A DNA stretch of 64,000 bases from Skeletonema tropicum (Eukaryota > Bacillariophyta > Thalassiosirophyceae > Thalassiosirales > Thalassiosiraceae). The stretch covers positions 3,410,001 to 3,474,000 of the forward strand of contig CM074133.1 in the NCBI GenBank assembly GCA_037178625.1, written 5' to 3'. The translations under genes were made by a program, and so were the position numbers. Under the pieces are notes generated by a model, which saw only the letters and a list, made by a program, of their open reading frames with translations, was not told the DNA's origin and made no database searches. Shown here piece by piece: positions 10,649 to 21,196 of the stretch. Each line of letters starts with the position of its first letter. Position 1 is the first letter of the stretch.

Positions 10649-10721
10649 AATCTGATATTTTTTTGTTATTTTGTTATTTCCATCCTAAGGCCACACGTTC
10701 GATAATTCCACGCGGAAATTA

Positions 10722-10743
10722 TCTTAATTGGGTTGGCGTTAGG
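10722..10743 (+). repeat. Right copy of the 22-bp TSD of LINE-1
   Basis: Identical to 3818-3839, marking the 5' boundary of the minus-strand element at 10721. Confidence 0.9.
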
Positions 10744-13700
10744 GGGGCTTGCGCTCTTCGACTCCAAGAAGGTAGCAGCTGTTCGCTGTTCGGCCCCTCA
10801 AATTGAAATATCCTGGATAATTTTTTTTCACTGTAGATTAGGCGGGGACAATTTAATCTATTTTATTTTAATTCTGTGTATGGCCAGTGCCAAACCACAG
10901 TCATATATGTCCGGCCATGTGGTGGTCTTGTTGATGATGGAGGATGAGAACCCTCCCGCCCAAATTCGTATGAGTTCCTACGCACGTATAAAACTATTTT
11001 TCTCAAATCAAAACAAAGCTTATCTCTCTGCGGATTTGAGCTCAGCTCGCTCTAGCGTTATGGCCAGGAATCCTCAGGATATTTCGGCATTTTTGGGTAG
11101 CCTCTAGGATATTTTTTCGCCAATATTCGCTAAAACATATCCTCTTGTTCGAACAAGCCTACCTTGATAGCTGGAGTGTTTCCAAGTGAATAACACTATT
11201 GTTTACTCATATTATTGCATCTACTCACTCCTTTAGACCTGCATTGACACATCAGGCCATTATTGCAACGAAATAATGCTCAAAGCTGCAACATATCTTA
11301 TCTCTGAGGGTCTCGCCAACTACCCTATGAATGAATGCGGACTGTAAGAAAACACGCACTGCCGCAGCACGAGAAGCCCGAAAGAGTTATAAGTCTCGTG
11401 CATCATCCCTACTATTCATTAGGAGTACAAGCAATCCTTCACCATTCACAGTTCTCGATGTCCACTCCCGTCAACACCTTTCTGATGTGCATTCCACCAT
11501 ACTCATAAATATCCTCCTTGAAAGTTCCCTCTTGTCCATTTGCGTAACCATTCCTCAATACCTATAGTATCACCCACCATCTTATATTCATCTTACATCT
11601 TACATTGCATTGGATGGTGTTATGTATGTGTGTGGTGAAGTAGTTGTGCGTGCATCCTTATGTCGATTTCAGCTTCTTCAGCATACTTCGTCCGATGTGT
11701 GTCCGAAATGTGGTGACGTCAACCGTAGAAAGTATACGTGGGAACTAGTACTAGAAAAGTGAGGATATTTTTGAGGATATTTTGCAGGGGTCGGGAGGAT
11801 AACTGGCCAATAGGTTAGCTCGGGATCAGAAAGTCCTCAGGCTTTATAAATAGTCAAAAGGAATCCTAACTACTGTTATTATGCAATCGTATGAAGGGCA
11901 AAAAGTGTGTCAGGGTCGCACCCAAATACACCTCCAGTAGTCCACATGGCTGGTATTGCCAGCTCACACGAACTCATTGCCATTGCGAACATGCCATAGT
12001 CATAGTTAGTTCATAACCAGGGGGACGTGTTGCTCATCCTGGCCTGAATTAGACAGGGAGACGTCTCTATAACAAACATGCCCAACAATGTCGCAGGGTA
12101 CCGTGACGTAGGGCAGGCACCTCCACCCCTTCTTGCTCTGCACAATAGATAACGACAAGTCCTGATGATAACCTTTCCATCCTCCAGGCCAAGGGACTTA
12201 GGACTATCATCTTCCGAAAGCGTTTGATTGATAGATCGCGCAGATTTCATATGCTCACTTCGGTAGCCGTTGAGAATGATTTCAGCAATCTTCCTCTCAA
12301 GCTGAGCGTATCATCTGTCGCAATACTCAACGATCTCCAGCAGTAAAGTAGCCTCGGTAAAAGACACATGGTGTCTCTCCCATTACCTACGGCTCCTCCC
12401 TAGTGATGGTCAGTACTGGGATGCTATCAACCCCCATGTTGCCAAGACTAACCACAGATCACACTATTGCATCCATTGTCATACACTGTATCACATGCTT
12501 TGGAAGATAAGCACGCGGTGATAAACCAACACCACATCAAAGAGAGGTCATAGTGTTCGGCATCATGATACAGTGTGGCACAACCCCAGAACTCCCTTGC
12601 GTAGATTTATCCCCCATGCAGCGTTGGGGTCGAACGCGCAGAGGAGGGAACGGGCTCTTGAGGTCGGCTTGGATTCAATCTTAATCAGTCATGGTTGTTT
12701 GACCAACTCCACTTCCTTCTCGACTTTCCACGCGAGGAGTTCCGCAACCAGGGGGACGTATTGCTCATCCCGGCCCGGAGTTTCACCTCAAATAGCTGGC
12801 TGTCGTCAAACCAACTATTTGTCAACACTTCCAATTCCACCGCGATAGAAACGATCTACTTCGTCCTACCCCTTCTGCATAAAGACATTGCTGTTATTGT
12901 CTGTATTGCCCCTTGCCTAAGTCTTTAATGCAGGTCCCAACTTACGATGTTTGAGAGATAGACCTTCTCAAACTGTTAACACATCATTGATCCGTGAATG
13001 ATGAACGACCTGACTCTCCCCTCAGTATCTTCATCCTTCCCGCAACATGGTTCCATTCCTCCAGAGATGCATTATGATACTCAGCAATCCCTGAGCAAGG
13101 TGTGTCCATTCCTTCCAACAAGTCTACATGAAAACCAGAGATGGCTCATCGTGTCGGTGGTTCGATGAGCGTAGATTATCATCTCTAAAGCGAGTCTCCG
13201 TCACAGACATACTGAAATCGACCCAACTATTTTCTAGCCGTAGGCACCTTGCATTCGAGGCGTAGATCCTGATGTGATAATGAATCTATGCGAGGGTGTC
13301 AATTCCCTTCACTGCCAAAACTGATGAAATTCCAGCAGCCAGCGGAGTCTCCTGAGGACAATAATCCTGCCCACCCCTCTTGATCACACGACCCCTGCCC
13401 ACCCCTTCTTGCTCCGCACAAAGCGGAGAGCGGCACAGAAAAAAACTCTCTCTTCGCTATATTCTCTACAGCTTCCAAAGAATCTGGCCAGGCAATCGCA
13501 TATAAATTATGGAAGCAACTCACGTAAATCATCTAGTGATCATCGATAGCCCTACCGAACTTGGAGTTCGGGTCTCTCCAGTTCTCTCGATGATCAAGCC
13601 CAATCTCTCGGGGTTCGGTTCTCATCAAAAACCCTACTACCGGAGAAACCGCTTCTTCTTCGACGCAAACTTGAGTTCCGATCAGAGTTGAAGTAGTCAG

Positions 13701-13984
13701 GACTCCCAATATTGACCATTTCTTGCAGGCCTCCTCTCATGGATCCCAACGCGAGGTGGCGACCACGCTCTGCTCTCAGCTTTTCACATCTGTACCCCAT
13801 TTGTTCACAGCACAAATATTCGCTGAGAACGAGCATCCTGGCTAGGCTGACCCTGCACTTAGCCATAGAAGTACGCATTCGGTGAAGTAGCGTGCGCCTT
13901 ATGCGTCATTTCCTTGATGTATGTTACCTCTTTATCCAATAGAGCCCCTGCCTTTGGAAGTCTAACCCCTTTCCTACGAAAGTA
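10744..13984. other. Gene-poor stretch with degraded repeats
   Basis: I find no supportable gene in these 3.2 kb. A 30-bp sequence beginning AACCAGGGGGACGT occurs at 12015-12044 and 12746-12775 with two mismatches. A CACCCCTTCTTGCTC block occurs near 12124 and 13395. These scattered direct repeats suggest a decayed, rearranged repetitive element whose class I cannot tell. Confidence 0.5.
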
Positions 13985-14158
13985 ATGAGAAAGAATTCAT
14001 AGAGAATTAAAGAAGAAGCTGCTTAGCAGAATATGACAGAAAACAAGTTCTTAATACCGCTCTTATTTTCATTTGTGCAGAAAGAGTACGATATTTCGTG
14101 CAGCAAAGAATAGAAGCACGAAAGCCGGGAGAAGCTTGCCCCGCCGCCGCGCGCCAAT
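13985..14158 (+). repeat. 5' flank of the BspA-like gene shared with the left end
   Basis: The 3' part (14093-14158) is nearly identical to 269-333. It lies 230-300 bases upstream of the BspA-like start codon and may contain its promoter. Confidence 0.55.
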
Positions 14159-14389
14159 ACTAATACTTGAACTTGAATTACGACTACAAACGAGAACTGC
14201 AAACTGCTTATTAGAAGGGAAAGGCAAGGGATTGGCTCGTCAGGCAGCTGCCACGTCTTGACACACAGCGGCTGTATCTGTATGTACTTTTTGATGCTTA
14301 TTCTCTTCAGCTTGAGCAGCCAACAGCCAACAGCTCGCACTCGCATTGTCCTTACATTTCTTTGATAGAAAACAAGAACAAGAACAAGA

Positions 14390-17300
14390 ATGTCAGACAA
14401 CAACAATTCGGAGGATGATGCTGGCAGCGGTGACGAGCAAGAGCAGGGCATCATGGCCTCTGAAACTGCCGACGGCCCACGATCTTCCTCTTCGCCGTCG
14501 CATTGGGAAGCCGCTGCTGACGGAGGCAGAGGCACATCGACATCGACAAACTCCGCAACAGCAACAGGAGAAACGTGGATGCCTGGTGGACTCGAGAATG
14601 TAGACGGAGATGCAGCTCCAGTGCCTCTGATTCAACAGATAGCTGAGATGGAACTTACTGAAAATGCCTTTATGTCTAAGCCATCAAAGCTGCCTACACA
14701 TGGTGCAATAATGGAGCAGATTGAGGAGGAAGATGATCGGCTCTGTGGTGCTGGTGGACTCGAGAATGTAGGCGATGAATCAAAAGCAGAGATTGATTTC
14801 GGGACGGAATCAAACGACGAAGATGATGGGCCGCCTCTCCCTCTCACTTTTCAGCGAGATTCTCTGGCTGATGCGGAAGAAAAACAGGTGGTAGCACCAC
14901 AAATATCAGCATCTAGTCCTCGTGAAGCGACCACTGTCAATTCTGATGTTACAGAAAGCAATGACAATGATGATGAAACGGGTGAGGGGGATCCAGATGA
15001 TGTTCAGCAAATGGACGATGATGAAAATCAATCTCTTGGGCACGAAGAAAATTTGCAGCAGCGAGTTGTACCACCCGAAAACAACGCTGCCAGCGACAAT
15101 GAGGATGTGGATCAGGTCTTACGAACAGCAGCAGAGAGAAACCCGTCGAACCCGTCATTGCACATTCTAGAAGCATGGATGGTTGAAGAAGAAGAAGAAT
15201 TAGAGGAGGAGGAGGATTATGATTATGATACATCTCCTCAGGCCGCTGTTGCAACTTTTCTTGTACCTGTAGTCACTCCGGGTAATGATACTGTGTATGA
15301 AGCAACTCCTGTAGAGCCGTGGTGGAAGCAGAGGCGAGTGAAAGTATTTTTGGTGCTAATTTTTGCATTGATTACAGCGCTGACTGCTGGTCTTGGAGTA
15401 TTACTGTCAAAGTCCCCTGATGCTGTTGCTATTGCTTTAGAAATTACAGCATCCCCTTCGGTTGCCATCGAAATAATAGCACCCCCTTCGATGAGTGTCA
15501 CTCCTTCTCAATCTCCAAGCGTTCGCAATTATGCAATGCGAGGATCATTAATCCCTACACTCGGATTAGAAATTACACCTCCCCCTTCGATGAGTGTCAC
15601 TCCTTCTCAATCTCCAAGCGTGCGCAATTATGCAATGCGAGGATCATTATTCCCTTCACTCGGATTAGAAATTACAGCTCCCCCTTCGATGACGATGAGT
15701 CTCTCTCCTTCTCAATCTCCAAGCGAGCGATCTTATGCATGCTTTGCTGATCGTGGCAGACTCAAGTCTGCCGTTGACCGGTATGTCCAACTTGGGTGTG
15801 ATGAAGGGGCAGACTTTTGCCCTGCTAGCATTGTTGGAAAGTATGGATGGCCGATTGGATCCTGGTGTGTTGACAACGTAACTGACATGGCAAGCTTATT
15901 TGAGGGTCTCAAAACTTTTAATGAAGATATATCTGAATGGAATATTGGTCAAGTTACCGATATGAGTGGAATGTTCTCTGGAGCTTCATCATTCAATCAG
16001 GATTTATCATCCTGGAATATGTCATCTGCTACAAACGCGAGAGAAATGTTCAGGGGGGCAATCTCCTTTAACCAGAATCTGTGTGCGTGGGAAGATACGT
16101 TTCCTTACAGCAATGCGAATGATATCTTTGTGGATTCGGGATGCACTATCAAACACGATCCATCATCTGTACATCGAGGCCCATTTTGCGCTTGCTACTG
16201 TAACGAGGTATCTCCGACGGATTGCTTTACCACACGGGGTGAGCTCAAGGCTGCAGTCGATCGATATGTTGAAGGGCTCTGGGGGGAAGATGACAGATCA
16301 AAATATGGGTGGCCGATGGGGTCTTGGTGTGTGGGTAACGTAACTGACATGTCAGAATTGTTTCAAGATCTTCGTACATTCAATGAAGACATTTCTAGGT
16401 GGGATGTTGGTCAAGTTTCCAATATGAGTGGAATGTTCTGGGGAGCTTCGTCATTCAACCAAGATGATCTGTCTCGCTGGAATACTTCTGCAGTTCAAAC
16501 TATGAGGTCCATGTTTGATAGAGCATCATACTTTAATGGTGACATCTCGTCTTGGAATACATCTGCAGTGACTGATATGAGTTTGATGTTCTGGGGAGCT
16601 ACATCATTCAAGCAAAATGATTTGTCTCGCTGGGATACTTCAGCTGTTCAATCTATGACGTTTATGTTCTATTCAGCAGCATCTTTTGATGGCGACATCT
16701 CGTCTTGGAACACGTCTGCAGTGACTGACATGAGTTGGATGTTCTGGGGAGCTTCATTATTCAACCAAGAAGATCTGTCTCGCTGGGATACTTCTGCAGT
16801 TCAAACAATGAGGTCCATGTTTGATAGAGCATCATACTTTAATGGCGACATCTCGTCTTGGAACACGTCTGCAGTGACTGATATGAGTTTGATGTTCTGG
16901 GGAGCTTCATTATTCAACCAAGAAGATATGTCTCTCTGGGATACTTCAGCTGTTCAATCTATGACGTTTATGTTCAGTGGAGCATCATCCTTTGATGGCG
17001 ACATCTCGTCTTGGGATACGTCTGCAGTAACTGATATGAGTTTCATGTTCTCTGGAGCATCATCCTTTGATGGCGACATCTCGTCTTGGAACACATCTGC
17101 AGTGACTGATATGCATCAAATGTTCTATGGAGCTTCATCATTCAACCAAGAAGGTTTGTCTCGCTGGGACATCTCAGCTGTAACTAATATGAGTTGGATG
17201 TTCTACAAGGCAACTTCATTCAACCAGGATCTGTGTGCATGGAAGGTTAAATTCCCCTACAGCAGCACAACAGATATATTTGTTGATTCGGGATGTATCT

Positions 17301-19222
17301 TTCAAGACAGTCCGCGCATTGAAGAGGGAGGGCCATTCTGTGCTTCCACTTGCACCAATAGTCCTCCGACGGATTGCTTTACCACACGGGATGAGCTCAA
17401 GGCTGCAGTCGATCGATATGTTGAAGGGCTCTGGGGTGAAGATGGCAGTCAATCTCTTGATGACAGATCAAAATATGGGTGGCAGATTGGATCTTGGTGC
17501 GTGGGTAACGTAACTGACATGTCAGAATTGTTTCGAGATCTTCCTTCATTTGACGAAGACATTTCTAGGTGGGATGTTGGTCAAGTTACCAATATGAGTG
17601 GAATGTTCCAAAATGCTTCATCATTCAACCAGGATTTGTCGCATTGGAATTGGCATACGTCGTCTGTAACAACTTTTAACGGCATGTTCTACGAAGCATC
17701 ATCCTTTAATGGCGACATCTCGTCTTGGAACACATCTGCAGTGACTGATATGGAAGACATGTTCTTCAAAGCTTCTTCTTTTGATGGCGACATCTCGTCT
17801 TGGAACACGTCTGCAGTAACTAATTTGAGTGGCATGTTCTACGAAGCTTCATCCTTTGATGGCGACATCTCGACATGGGACACGGCTGCAGTGACTGATA
17901 TGAGTTACATGTTCTGGGGAGCTTCATCATTCAACCAAGAAGGTTTGTCTCACTGGGACATCTCAGCTGTAACTAATATGAGTTGGATGTTCAACAAAGC
18001 AACTTCATTCAACCAGGATCTGTGTGCATGGAAGGTTAAATTCCCCTACAGCAGCACAACAGATATATTTGTGGATTCGGGCTGCATATTTCAAGACAGT
18101 CCGCGCATTGAAGAGGGAGGGCCATTCTGTGCTTCCCACTGTAACGAAGTATCTCCGACGGATTGCTTTACCACACGGGATGAGCTCAAGGCTGCGGTTA
18201 ATCAATATATTCAAGGGTTCTGGGGGGAAGATGACAAATCAAAATATGGGTGGCCGATTGGGTCTTGGTGCGTCGGCTATGTAACTGACATGTCAGAATT
18301 GTTTCGAGATCTTAGTAAATTTGACGAAGACATTTCTAGGTGGGATGTTGGTCAAGTTACTGATATGGAAGACATGTTCCTAAAAGCTTCATCATTCAAC
18401 CAGGATTTGTCGCATTGGAATATGTCGTCTGTTACAAGTATCAACGGCATGTTCTACGAAGCATCATCCTTTAATGGCGACATCTCGTCTTGGAACACCT
18501 CTGCAGTGACTGATATGAGTTGGGTGTTCTGGGCAGCTTCATCATTCGAACAAGAAGATCTGTCTCGCTGGGATACTTCTTCCGTAGCAACTATGAAGGC
18601 CATGTTTGATGGAGCATCATCCTTTAATGGCGACATCTCGTCTTGGAACACATCTGCAGTGACGGATATGCATCAAATGTTCTGGGGAGCTTCATCATTT
18701 AACCAAGAAGATCTGTCTCGCTGGGATACTTCAGCTGTTCAAACTATGGAGGCCATGTTCTACAAAGCATCATCCTTTAATGGCGACATCTCGTCTTGGG
18801 ATACATCTGCAGTGACTGATATGCAATGGATGTTCTTTGAAGCTTCATCATTCAATCAAAAAGATCTGTCTGGCTGGGATACTTCTTCCGTAGCAACTAT
18901 GAAGGCCATGTTTGATGGAGCATCATCCTTTAATGGCGACATCTCGTCTTGGGATACATCTGCAGTGACTGATATGCAATGGATGTTCTATGAAGCTTCA
19001 TCATTCAACCAAGAAGGTTTGTCGAAGTGGGATATTTCGTCTGTAACAAGTATGATGGAGATGTTCTATGATGCTTCATCATTCAACCAGGATCTGTGTG
19101 CATGGAAGGATAACTTCCCTTACAGCAGCACAACTGATATATTTGTGGATTCGGGCTGCATCTTTCAAGACAGTCCGCGCAAGGGAGGGCCATTCTGTGC
19201 TTCCTCTTGCACCGACAGTTAA
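14390..19222 (+). CDS. Membrane-anchored BspA-like (DUF285) repeat protein
   Basis: This 1610-aa protein starts at the first ATG of the frame. Residues 1-310 are acidic and low-complexity, with a Glu/Asp run near 270-285. A single hydrophobic segment at about 317-340 ([20 protein letters not shown]) is a probable transmembrane anchor. A Ser-Pro stalk with three repeats ([15 protein letters not shown]) follows at about 355-445. The rest is four modules, starting near 453, 612, 997 and 1259. Each opens with a LKxAVDxY segment and CVxNVTDM, continues with 26-residue DUF285 repeats of the type WxTSAVTDMxxMFxxASSFN, and ends in a Cys-rich CAW...GPFCA unit. BspA/DUF285 proteins are surface proteins with leucine-rich-like repeats, so an extracellular adhesive or recognition role is likely but inferred. 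The near-identical repeats should favour unequal crossing-over. Confidence 0.88.
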   Translation: MSDNNNSEDDAGSGDEQEQGIMASETADGPRSSSSPSHWEAAADGGRGTSTSTNSATATGETWMPGGLENVDGDAAPVPLIQQIAEMELTENAFMSKPSKLPTHGAIMEQIEEEDDRLCGAGGLENVGDESKAEIDFGTESNDEDDGPPLPLTFQRDSLADAEEKQVVAPQISASSPREATTVNSDVTESNDNDDETGEGDPDDVQQMDDDENQSLGHEENLQQRVVPPENNAASDNEDVDQVLRTAAERNPSNPSLHILEAWMVEEEEELEEEEDYDYDTSPQAAVATFLVPVVTPGNDTVYEATPVEPWWKQRRVKVFLVLIFALITALTAGLGVLLSKSPDAVAIALEITASPSVAIEIIAPPSMSVTPSQSPSVRNYAMRGSLIPTLGLEITPPPSMSVTPSQSPSVRNYAMRGSLFPSLGLEITAPPSMTMSLSPSQSPSERSYACFADRGRLKSAVDRYVQLGCDEGADFCPASIVGKYGWPIGSWCVDNVTDMASLFEGLKTFNEDISEWNIGQVTDMSGMFSGASSFNQDLSSWNMSSATNAREMFRGAISFNQNLCAWEDTFPYSNANDIFVDSGCTIKHDPSSVHRGPFCACYCNEVSPTDCFTTRGELKAAVDRYVEGLWGEDDRSKYGWPMGSWCVGNVTDMSELFQDLRTFNEDISRWDVGQVSNMSGMFWGASSFNQDDLSRWNTSAVQTMRSMFDRASYFNGDISSWNTSAVTDMSLMFWGATSFKQNDLSRWDTSAVQSMTFMFYSAASFDGDISSWNTSAVTDMSWMFWGASLFNQEDLSRWDTSAVQTMRSMFDRASYFNGDISSWNTSAVTDMSLMFWGASLFNQEDMSLWDTSAVQSMTFMFSGASSFDGDISSWDTSAVTDMSFMFSGASSFDGDISSWNTSAVTDMHQMFYGASSFNQEGLSRWDISAVTNMSWMFYKATSFNQDLCAWKVKFPYSSTTDIFVDSGCIFQDSPRIEEGGPFCASTCTNSPPTDCFTTRDELKAAVDRYVEGLWGEDGSQSLDDRSKYGWQIGSWCVGNVTDMSELFRDLPSFDEDISRWDVGQVTNMSGMFQNASSFNQDLSHWNWHTSSVTTFNGMFYEASSFNGDISSWNTSAVTDMEDMFFKASSFDGDISSWNTSAVTNLSGMFYEASSFDGDISTWDTAAVTDMSYMFWGASSFNQEGLSHWDISAVTNMSWMFNKATSFNQDLCAWKVKFPYSSTTDIFVDSGCIFQDSPRIEEGGPFCASHCNEVSPTDCFTTRDELKAAVNQYIQGFWGEDDKSKYGWPIGSWCVGYVTDMSELFRDLSKFDEDISRWDVGQVTDMEDMFLKASSFNQDLSHWNMSSVTSINGMFYEASSFNGDISSWNTSAVTDMSWVFWAASSFEQEDLSRWDTSSVATMKAMFDGASSFNGDISSWNTSAVTDMHQMFWGASSFNQEDLSRWDTSAVQTMEAMFYKASSFNGDISSWDTSAVTDMQWMFFEASSFNQKDLSGWDTSSVATMKAMFDGASSFNGDISSWDTSAVTDMQWMFYEASSFNQEGLSKWDISSVTSMMEMFYDASSFNQDLCAWKDNFPYSSTTDIFVDSGCIFQDSPRKGGPFCASSCTDS

Positions 19223-19649
19223 GTTATCATCAAAGTGAATGAATAAGATAACTTTTGATTAAGTGTTTTCATGTTATCGCTTCCCTAAACAAACCCGCTT
19301 TTGGGGTGAGTTGTGAGTCCATGTTCAGTTGTTGGTTCTCGTGTTTCATTCTGAATCTGAATCTCATTCGCACACTAATTGTTTGGCAGTGCTTGCGTAC
19401 CATTCCCTTCTGTCTGCATTCTGCATCAACTTTCGTGCTAGAATTATGCACGGCTATTCATGCCACATGAACAAAGCAATTGGGTCATTCGCTTTGACCC
19501 TCTTCATTTCGTTGAGTATTCTGCAACTGTTTCGGGTAGTACCGGGTACCTGAGACGGGCATCTTATTGACACCTCCATAAGTAGATAGACCTCTCCACC
19601 TGCCAGGAATAATAATTCTGTGCTCTGCACCTCTGCGTATGTCATAGCA
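19223..19649. other. Intergenic, no gene seen
   Basis: No gene is seen. At 19549-19566 TGAGACGGGCATCTT resembles the GACTATTTGAGACAGGCATC element found near other MYND copies (about 376-400, 31946-31972 and 34517-34540). Confidence 0.5.
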
Positions 19650-19717
19650 CTGTCGAGTTCGTTCAAAGGCAGTAAATAAATTATTAATATCATCATCTTA
19701 GAGGGAGGCGGAAAAAT
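19650..19717 (+). promoter_or_regulatory. MYND-family 5' flank
   Basis: A shortened version of the family flank (TTCAAAGGCAGTAAATAAAT, then ATATCATCAT) ends directly at the ATG. GAGGCGG before the start codon is close to the sequence before the relic ATG at 601. Confidence 0.45.
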
Positions 19718-20194
19718 ATGAGCGAAGAGAATGAGAGCGGCATGTTGTGTTGTGCTTCATGCGGCATCGCAGAAGTTGACGACATCAAATTGACAAAATG
19801 CGATGATTGCGATCTCGTCAGATATTGCAGCGTTGATTGCAAGCAAATTCATAAATCAGAGCACGAAGAAGCGTGTAAGAAAAGAGCCGCTGAATTACGT
19901 GAGGAGCGATTATTTATGCAACCGGAAAGCAGACATGACGGGGACTGTCCGATCTGCTGTTTACCTCTGCCGCTTGATCCAGAGAAATCTACCATGAAAC
20001 ATTGTTGCAGTAAATTGATTTGCAATGGCTGTTTTTATTTCAATGGGATGCGAGAGGTGAATGCATTCTTGAAGCCCTCTTGCCCATTCTGTCGAGAAGC
20101 AGTGCCCGAGACGGATGAAGAAGGTGACGAACAAAGGACGAAAAGAGTAGGGGCGAATGATCCACTTGCGATTTTCAGAGAAGGAACGAACAAG

Positions 20195-20210
20195 AAGGGG
20201 AGGGAAACTA
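20195..20210 (+). repeat. Left copy of the 16-bp TSD of LINE-2
   Basis: AAGGGGAGGGAAACTA is identical to 31172-31187 and belongs to the MYND gene sequence. Confidence 0.92.
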
Positions 20211-20269
20211 CAATCTCAAGCAGGTTTCTGGAAAAGATATGAAAAAATGACATAAATACCTACGTAGGA

Positions 20270-20286
20270 ATTAGTACATCGTCTAC
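20270..20286 (+). promoter_or_regulatory. 17-bp motif in the LINE-2 5' UTR
   Basis: CTACGTAGGAATTAGTA is identical to the motif in the LINE-1 5' UTR. The overlapping 16-mer GTAGGAATTAGTACAT (20274-20289) also occurs reversed inside the Mutator-like insertion at 28219-28234. Confidence 0.6.
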
Positions 20287-20296
20287 AGCGATCGAC

Positions 20297-21196
20297 ATGA
20301 ACCATGGCAGCCGACACCGCTACCAACTGCACCCTGGAACAGGGTACGACAACACTATAATGTATAATAACCATATGAATGGCTCCTTAAAAACGAGACT
20401 TACTACGGCAAAAAAGTACGCATCAATTGACACTACACTCACATTGTTTGGGAAGGGCGGCGGCAGGGCCATGTGGCCGGCCGGTTGCAACATCAAACAG
20501 GAATGGTGTTTTGGAGATATCGGAGGAATGAGGGACGGATTACGGGATGGAAGACTCTGCCGGTCAATGGACACAACGCAGGGATGGACGACTTTTAATC
20601 TCATGGATGGAGAGGAGGGAAACTGGAACAACAATTGGGTTGTGACACAATCGGTTGAGAAACAAGGCTTGAAGATGATGAGGGAGGAAGCAGTCCAACA
20701 ACTTACTGCCAACAATCTACTACATCAAAAAGGTGCAATCCCAGCCCCCCCACCTAAACCACCTTGGCCCCCACCTTGGCATGATGAAGAACCTATATCG
20801 GAGCTAATTTGCATGGAAGACGCGGCACTTGTACGCCACAAATATAATTGGAGATGTACACAACAAAGTAGACCCTTTGTCGCTCTTTCACATAACAACA
20901 ACACTTCTGGCTATTGTCCTTTTAGCGTTGTGAATTGGATGACGTCTACAGTCGAAGTTGTGCTACAAAATCATAACAACAGTGACAATATTTTGGAAAA
21001 TGGCAATACGTATTGCGGTGAAGATTCGGATGTGTGTAGCATCTACACCAAATTTATTCTACACAATCGCGGTAGTGAATCATTCCTTGTTAGATTGGTA
21101 TCTAATGACTGCGTCGACGTCTCGGTCTCACAAGCCGAGGCAGCTCTCTCCCAGGCCCCTCCATCTGATATAGGTGTTGTGGGGCCCATGGTGTAA
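20297..21196 (+). CDS. LINE-2 ORF1: element protein with Pro-rich linker
   Basis: A 299-aa protein lies upstream of ORF2. A central Pro/Trp-rich stretch (PPPKPPWPPP, about residue 150) separates a basic, Gly-rich N-terminal half from a C-terminal half rich in Asn and Cys. I see no classical CCHC knuckle. Its TAA ends at the first base of the ORF2 ATG (GTGTAATGG), so both frames can be read from one RNA by termination and re-initiation. RNA binding is expected for an ORF1 protein but no motif proves it. Confidence 0.75.
   Translation: MNHGSRHRYQLHPGTGYDNTIMYNNHMNGSLKTRLTTAKKYASIDTTLTLFGKGGGRAMWPAGCNIKQEWCFGDIGGMRDGLRDGRLCRSMDTTQGWTTFNLMDGEEGNWNNNWVVTQSVEKQGLKMMREEAVQQLTANNLLHQKGAIPAPPPKPPWPPPWHDEEPISELICMEDAALVRHKYNWRCTQQSRPFVALSHNNNTSGYCPFSVVNWMTSTVEVVLQNHNNSDNILENGNTYCGEDSDVCSIYTKFILHNRGSESFLVRLVSNDCVDVSVSQAEAALSQAPPSDIGVVGPMV

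Larger units (their letters stand above)
3840..10721 (-). mobile_element. LINE-1: complete non-LTR retrotransposon
   Basis: This 6.88-kb element lies on the minus strand between identical 22-bp target-site duplications. It has a 5' UTR of about 118 bases, a 138-codon ORF1, a 2059-codon ORF2 joined by a UAAUG stop-start overlap, and a 3' UTR of about 168 bases with a stem-loop. There is no poly(A) tail; the 3' end on the minus strand reads AGCTTTAAG. Both reading frames are open, so the copy may be young and could be active. Endonuclease, RT and RNase H in one ORF place it among the APE-type non-LTR elements. Confidence 0.93.

Noticed and set aside
12011..12928. Small frames in the gene-poor stretch as genes
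   Set aside because: They contain direct-repeat fragments, have no domain, and are no longer than expected by chance.
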